Assembly: GCA_013368315.1 (NCBI GenBank)
Contig: JAACJM010000062.1
Coordinates: 1 to 64,000, forward strand
Source: Tetrapyrgos nigripes
Taxonomy: Eukaryota; Basidiomycota; Agaricomycetes; Agaricales; Campanellaceae
DNA: 64,000 bases
Reading direction: 5' to 3'
The position numbers were made by a program, and so were the translations under genes. The notes under the pieces were generated by a model. It did no database searches, was not told where the DNA came from, and saw only the letters and a list, made by a program, of their open reading frames with translations. Positions 56,566-64,000 of this stretch are shown in pieces (the first letter of the stretch is position 1; each line of letters opens with the position of its first letter).

Positions 56566-58512
56566 TCATATGGGTTCTGCTTCAATCTGGAAGAAGGAGG
56601 AATCAAACGCCTGTCCTCTGACACCCACAATTTTCCAACCGCTACTCCTCAGCAATAGATCCATACCCCTGAAAGTGCGTTCTTGAGAGTTCAGTATGAG
56701 GAACATCTGCACGAGAGCGACGTCAATGCCGGCCCTTGAAAGAAATGAGTTGGGGCTTACAATCATATCCAACACGTAACCCATTTCGTTCACTGTACCG
56801 AAGTTTGCCAACAAGGGTTTCGGGGCCTCTACGTGATTACTCGGGACGGTATAGTCTGCTCCTGGGTTATGGCAGCTGTAAGATATTAAACTCTCCATTA
56901 AGACCAGTCGAGTTGCGCCTCCCGCGGATTCCCGAAGCCTGATAAGGATTTCCTTGCATTTCTCGTCAGACCAATTGTGTAGGACATGCTTGAAGAAGTA
57001 GACAGCAGGCTGCTTTTGAGGTTGCTCTGTGAAGAAGTCATGCACTAGCAAATGGGAAAAGGTAAGCATGCGAAAGTTTTTGCGTCAGGTACTAATTTCA
57101 TACCTTGCAGCAGAACTTGACCGGATGAGATGGCCTTTGGATTCCGTTTAGACCAAACCTTTTCGAGTTCCAAAAATCGGACTAATCAGTCAAATGCTAT
57201 GAAGGCATGCAGCGATACAGACGACTGACCTCGTGAGCACTGTCAATGATGCCTGGCAGGTCCTGAACAACAAGCCTCAGGCCCGGGAAATGTTCCGAAA
57301 GCGACAGACAAGCCGCTCCTACTCCTCCACCAACGTCAACGACTACCGACTCCGAGGGCAGCTTGTCCCAATCAAAAGCTGGCAGACAGGTCGTCAGACT
57401 AAAATCGCTCAATTTCCGAAAGAGTCTGCATACCATTTAATATGGCACTTGGTGGCTGCATTTTTTCCACTCCTTGCATTGCAATCCCAAAACGCCTCCT
57501 TCTGTCGATTTGTTCCGGTAGTTCATAGTAAGAAAAGAATGTTTCTTTAGTGTTGTAGACTTTGTTGAACGGAGCTGCGGTAGTTTCGGAAGATTTGCCC
57601 ATTTCGGGGTCTACGAGCGTTTCCCATGCGTAGGCAGCGGATTTGAAGGTTTCATCGAGGCTAAATACCATGAAATGGTAAGTCACATCAGACGGGGAAC
57701 GATGTCGGAGGACGCACTGGTGCCCAACGAAAGCCGCCATTCCATTCGTATTAGTGTATTTTTCTTCAGGTCTGTAACATAAACCTTAGCTTGGAAATGA
57801 ACACTCCCGAGTGCGGATGACATACTGTGCTAAAAGGTCTCGAACGGACTTGTGAGTGTCCATCAGACTAGAGATGCGATTATTGGCAAACACGTCGGGT
57901 GAAAGCTCAACAAAGACGTGGCATGTGGACAGGTAACGAAGGAAACGGGCTGGTAAGGACTACAGTGAGACCAAAAACGACATCATTCGGCAGGCCGCAG
58001 AACGACTTACAGAGTTTCATTGGGTCTTGCCCGTTAATTTTCGCTAGATCGTTGACATGCATACCCTGTCAAAAGAGGCCAAAGTCATGATTAGCCGCAA
58101 GGGTCTGGACACCAGTCAAACTCTGAACTAACCTCTAGACCCGCCTCTCTCAGTATTTCGGTCACATTTGACTCCAAGCACACTCGGAGAGCAGCTGCTT
58201 TGGAGCTCTGCAATGAAAAAAAGGTCAAAATTAGCATACTCAAATAGATCGATTAGCCAAAAGACTTACGCCTGCTACTATATGATAAAGCGAGACTTGA
58301 GGTGCAGTGAAAATGGCTTCCAGCTGTAAAGCCGCGGCGCTGATGATGCTCGCAGCCCTTGCTGCTTGCGGATCAGTACGAAACGCTTCAGATGCCGGGG
58401 TGAATGGTTCTCGCAAGTTCGGGATCGTCGTTTTATTGCGAGCACAAGTGTCTTCGAGAGTGGATAGAGAGTCGGAAATTAAGGCAAGAAGTTGGCGGGC
58501 CTCGCTGAACAT
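56566..58512 (-). CDS. SAM-dependent O-methyltransferase (plant/fungal caffeate-type)
   Basis: It transfers a methyl group from S-adenosylmethionine to a phenolic hydroxyl. The ATG at 58512 is followed by a helical dimerisation region (FSEARQLLALISDSLSTLED) and a winged-helix part (LREAGLEGMHVNDLAKING, then LSRFLRYLSTCHVF). The SAM-binding motif I reads VVVDVGGGVGAACLSLSEHF, followed by LRLVVQDLPGIID. YFFKHVLHNWSDEKCKEIL carries the His that acts as general base in the family. The C-terminal ERTFRGMDLLLRSSGWKIVG leads to the stop at 56566. Several small introns occur. No biosynthetic core enzyme lies nearby, so the substrate is open; methylation of halogenated phenols or secondary metabolites is typical of such mushroom paralogues. 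Confidence 0.85.
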
Positions 58513-59283
58513 TTCGAAAGACGATTAGGGATGAAAGGACAGGTAGAGTAGACTTTATTCTTCACATAGAACACGAGCACTTTTAAACCGTCTGACAAGT
58601 CAAAAATCTGACTAGGGAGTGAATCGGTCGTCAATTATATAGAAGTATATTTACGCACTATGCAGTAGCATATTTCGCGGGTGAATCGGTCGTCAATTAT
58701 ATAGAAGTATATTTACGCACTATGCAGTAGCATGTTTCGCAGGTCCTCAGTCTGTATCGCGACCGGATTAGCGTGAACAACAGTAGAGTTTTTTGGCATA
58801 CTTATTGAGAAATGTCCATTCTTTACGCCTTGATCCGGTTTTACTGGAATGAAGTCAGTACTAGCGCCGCAGGCCCCGTTCTTCCCCGTTCTTCCAAGGT
58901 CTGGAACAAATAGGCAGTATCAGTCTTGTTATAGCACAAGTCAAACCATCCGCGGAAGTCTTGAGAACTATTCAGCTTCAAGTACGTCCTGTAACATTCC
59001 AGCTTTAACAGATTCCACGATGTGATCGTATTCCGCAAAGGGACTCTTTTATTGTCGGAAGATCCGTTTGCGAATCTCCCTTGTCGTCTTGCATCAGTCG
59101 TCATTCTTCAGCGGTTCATGATGAGTTTGTTTGAAGTTTGAAGCCTCTATATTATGAAGATACTAGCAGATTATTCCGTAAAGGACGACAAAGGAGGGAA
59201 AAGGACAGACAACAAAGAACATGGATGAGAACGTGAAACACGGAGAGGAGACTACAATACAGCCGTCCATACTGTGGCGCGGT
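58513..59283. other. intergenic region, O-methyltransferase promoter and dihydrolipoyl dehydrogenase 3' flank
   Basis: Apart from the 62-bp tandem duplication nothing stands out. A minus-strand frame at 58841-59104 has no recognisable motif. Confidence 0.45.
58619..58742. repeat. 62-bp tandem duplication
   Basis: 58619-58680 and 58681-58742 are two abutting 62-nt copies starting GTGAATCGGTCGTC, with the two differences near the end (CATATTTCGCGG versus CATGTTTCGCAG). They sit upstream of the O-methyltransferase ATG, from 107 nt onward. Confidence 0.95.
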
Positions 59284-61273
<1,990 letters not shown>

Positions 61274-61329
61274 AGGGAAACAAGGAGAACACCCGGTACT
61301 TACCGCCAAAAAATTGCCTGTCATGCATA

Positions 61330-61355
61330 CGTCACGGTCACGACGTCACGGTCAC
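61330..61355. promoter_or_regulatory. duplicated GTCACGGTCAC motif upstream of LPD1
   Basis: GTCACGGTCAC occurs twice in tandem (CGTCACGGTCAC, GA, CGTCACGGTCAC), 57-82 nt upstream of the ATG at 61273. The same 11-mer is in the divergent promoter at 9298-9313. A role as transcription factor site is inferred from repetition and position. Confidence 0.4.
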
Positions 61356-61506
61356 ATGGTGTCACTTTGGTTCATGTATTGACGGGTTCGATTGCCTCCT
61401 GTTAACCTTGTACCAATCTCTGTTGTGTATTACTGTACTATTACTTGCGGTTTCCAGCCTTCTTTACGCGCAATCTTCATCAAGGGCTCAAATCAAGACC
61501 TAATGC

Positions 61507-64000
61507 ATGTCTCTTTCGTGGGCGCAGCGCAAACAGCGCCTTCAAGAACTGCTGAGAAGCCAGGGAGACGAGGACGAGGACGGGCTGACACTTGACCGGC
61601 TTTTGCATGGTCAAAATGTCATTGGGAAGACCTGTGAGCACTTTGGAAAATAGGGGATCGATATTGGTCTGATCAACCGTAACAGCGAGGACTGCTGAAA
61701 TCGATTCTCTCCGATTTCAGGACAGAGATTTGGTGGTGATGGGGACGTTGGAGTACGGATCTTTTGGCGTGGTGAGTTTTTCTTCTTATACGAAAGGGAA
61801 TACCATTAATGCTCCATTTTTAGATTGACGTCGTCACTTGTCGTTTGGATAGTCGTGTATATGTGCGAAAGTCGATAGAGAAGAGATTTGCGCTTAGAAC
61901 TCGTGAGGTGAGCGCCCTTGACATCGCCAGCTACTCGTGCATGAGGAATTTATCTATATATGCCATCTGTCGCCATCTAGCAATGTTCTCCGCAATTTGA
62001 GCGCGATATCCTACTGCAAGCGTTGAAGTCGAATACATGTTGGGCACCACATCTCTTGTGTGCTTTTCATACCGAGACACATCTCAATTTCGTCATGGAT
62101 TACGCAGAAGGCGGTACACTCTGGGATGTACTCGAATCTAGCCCTTTAGAAGGCAGAATTTCTGAAGATGATTTACGATGGTGGACTCCTCAAATAGTGA
62201 GCGCTATACATTGGTGTCACTCGCAAGGATTTGCACACCGGTACACGTGCTTCCATTTTTTTAAAAGTTCCCATCTCTCTGACGATCCTCTCCAGCGATA
62301 TTAAACCACATAACTTTGTATTAACACCTACCTCACATATCCTTTTAATCGACTTTGGATCAGCCGCGCCGTTACTCCCTCCGAATAAGGATGGTGTTCA
62401 GCTCGTACCTAAACGTTTCTGTATCGTTCCATGTGGAACTTGCGATTATATCTCTCCGGAGATTTTGAAGGCTCACGAGCAGGCACTCGTCGCTTTAGAA
62501 ATGGAGGAGGAAGGCGGTCAAGCAAATGAAACGGAGGACGACGTGTATGGACTAGAGACGGACTGGTGGAGTATGGGTGCAATGTTGTACGAGATGGCGT
62601 ATGGAATCGCACCTTTTTTTGCTGAAGATATCAAGAGGACTTACTTCAAGATTATGGAACATAAGGTGTGTTCCTCTGGCATGTCCTCCTTTTGGCGTTG
62701 TAATTGATGGCTTTCCCAGAGGAATCTCAGGTTCAGCCATCATATTCAAATTTCTGAGGAGTATCAGGATTTTCTGCGAGGGTAAGTCATGCCAGCTTTA
62801 TAAATGAGACCTGTTGACCAATTCTTACCCAACAGGCTACTGACTGACGCTGAATTTCGTCTGGGTAGACGGAATGTCATGCAAATCACTGACCATCCCT
62901 TCTTCGACGGAACCGTCTGGGGTAACCTTTCTATACGTAAATTACTTTTCACTAATTACCCCATATCTGAACTGACTATCCGCAGAGAATGCACCTTCAA
63001 ATCTACATCTACCTCAATTTTCTTATTCCGAACCACAAGTACCCATGGAGACATCAAAGCAAGATACCGAAGAGTTCTCTCAACCCTTTGCGTTCTCCGC
63101 CTTCTTCCAGTCGTCAGTGGCAGCCTCTTCCTCCCCAGGACTTTCCATCTTCCACAAATCACCCTCACCCAACACTCCAAGGGCAGATCTCTCTGAAAGC
63201 ACTGCAGCGTCTTCGTTTATTGGTTTTTCCTGGGGGCCCAGCCCTGACGCTTTCTCAGCCTCATTTGACGAGAATACCATGAGCCCTCGGCCCCTTTCCA
63301 GCAGTACATCCTCCAACATCAAGACACCTCGTCCGTTCCGTGCACCCACAACTTGGCTGACACCTGGACCTTCATCTATTCCTCAGCCTCAATTCTCACT
63401 TCTCGTTCCACCTTCTGTGTCGCCTTCGCCTTCGCCTTACTCTACCCCGGGACCTCGTCTACACGCATACAGCACCCCTATACGCGGAAACACCCTAGTG
63501 ACACCTTATCATACTCAGACTCTACCAAGAGCGAGCACCGTCCGGCGTACTCTTCCCAGAAGAGCAGTCTCTGACCGTGAAGCGATGAGACAACTCGTCG
63601 ATTGCGTTGGGATGAGTGCACGGAAGAAAGTCCTGGAGAGTGGGAGGAAGCCAAGGATTTTGCCCACTTTTGGGACTGATGGTGCTAGAGATAGGTCCAA
63701 TTCCACAACTAGTGGAGGTCGCAGTACGATCAGGAAGGAACTGAGATTCATTCCACCTTCTAAATCTAAAGGCGGTATCCCACCTTTCCCGCCCTTGGAA
63801 CGTGCGACATCGTCTTCGTCGCTCAGGTCCCAAGCACAGAAGCAGAAAGCCTCTGGAGACAACGGCATGTCTTCAAGTTGGGGATCTTCGTCTGCCAATT
63901 TCAATTCGAATTCCAATTATCTCACTGTCCATGGTAGCAAAGGCAGCACTGATAGATGGGACTTTGACTCTGACTCTGACAATCTCGATACGTCTATGGA
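61507..64000 (+). CDS. DMPK/ROCK-like AGC protein kinase, 3' end outside window
   Basis: This is a Ser/Thr kinase. The ATG at 61507 gives [20 protein letters not shown]. After an intron, [20 protein letters not shown] is the nucleotide loop, in which the usual first Gly is Glu. [14 protein letters not shown] holds the ATP-site Lys. The catalytic loop is rebuilt by splicing to HRDIKPHNF; then come [21 protein letters not shown] and [12 protein letters not shown]. The late lobe reads [14 protein letters not shown] and HPFFDGTVW, which resembles the DMPK/ROCK/MRCK group. The activation loop has an insert rich in Glu ([19 protein letters not shown]). Beyond the kinase a long Ser/Pro/Thr-rich tail is open to the window edge. 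At least seven small introns occur. Kinase activity is likely but the loop substitution is unusual. Confidence 0.8.

Overview
The window looks like nuclear DNA from a mushroom-forming basidiomycete (Agaricomycetes). The genes are dense and split by many 45-75 nt GT-AG introns. Gene content fits too: class II (AA2-type) heme peroxidases, MYND and F-box proteins, several GH18 chitinases, an FAD-linked oxidase of the berberine-bridge type, a GH127-like enzyme and a DMPK-like kinase. No rRNA, convincing tRNA, CRISPR or intact transposon was seen. All gene models were assembled by eye from open frames joined at splice sites, so internal exon borders are approximate unless stated.

Layout. 0.9-6.0 kb: a small hypothetical gene and two tandem multi-pass membrane protein paralogues, the distal copy broken. 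6.5-8.2 kb: a RAI1/DXO-like decapping nuclease. 8.4-13.8 kb: a GPI-anchored secreted protein divergent from a chromodomain/coiled-coil gene. 12.8-20.9 kb: a direct tandem segmental duplication of about 4 kb. It carries two intact class II peroxidases and a decayed copy of the 3' end of the chromodomain gene. 22.5-28.2 kb: a MYND gene, a collapsed alpha/beta-hydrolase relic, an orphan exon and an F-box gene. 28.8-38.6 kb: five minus-strand genes in a row: a hypothetical gene, an FAD oxidase, an aldo-keto reductase and two GH18 chitinases. 38.6-46 kb: a repeat-bearing gap, an F-box/LRR-like gene with a duplicated 3' flank, and an HMGN/H1-like nuclear protein. 46.2-51.4 kb: a third chitinase and a GH127-like gene. 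52.0-55.8 kb: NAD-glycerol-3-phosphate dehydrogenase head-to-head with a HAD phosphatase that is probably glycerol-3-phosphatase. 56.6-64 kb: an O-methyltransferase, mitochondrial dihydrolipoyl dehydrogenase and a DMPK/ROCK-like kinase running off the right edge.

Working together. The dehydrogenase/phosphatase pair would encode both steps from dihydroxyacetone phosphate to glycerol from one shared promoter region. The chitinases, FAD oxidase and GH127-like gene form a stretch rich in carbohydrate-active enzymes (30-51 kb). It could act on chitin or other cell-wall glycans and oxidise the released sugars. The peroxidase pair arose by local duplication and appears to be of the generic, low-redox type.
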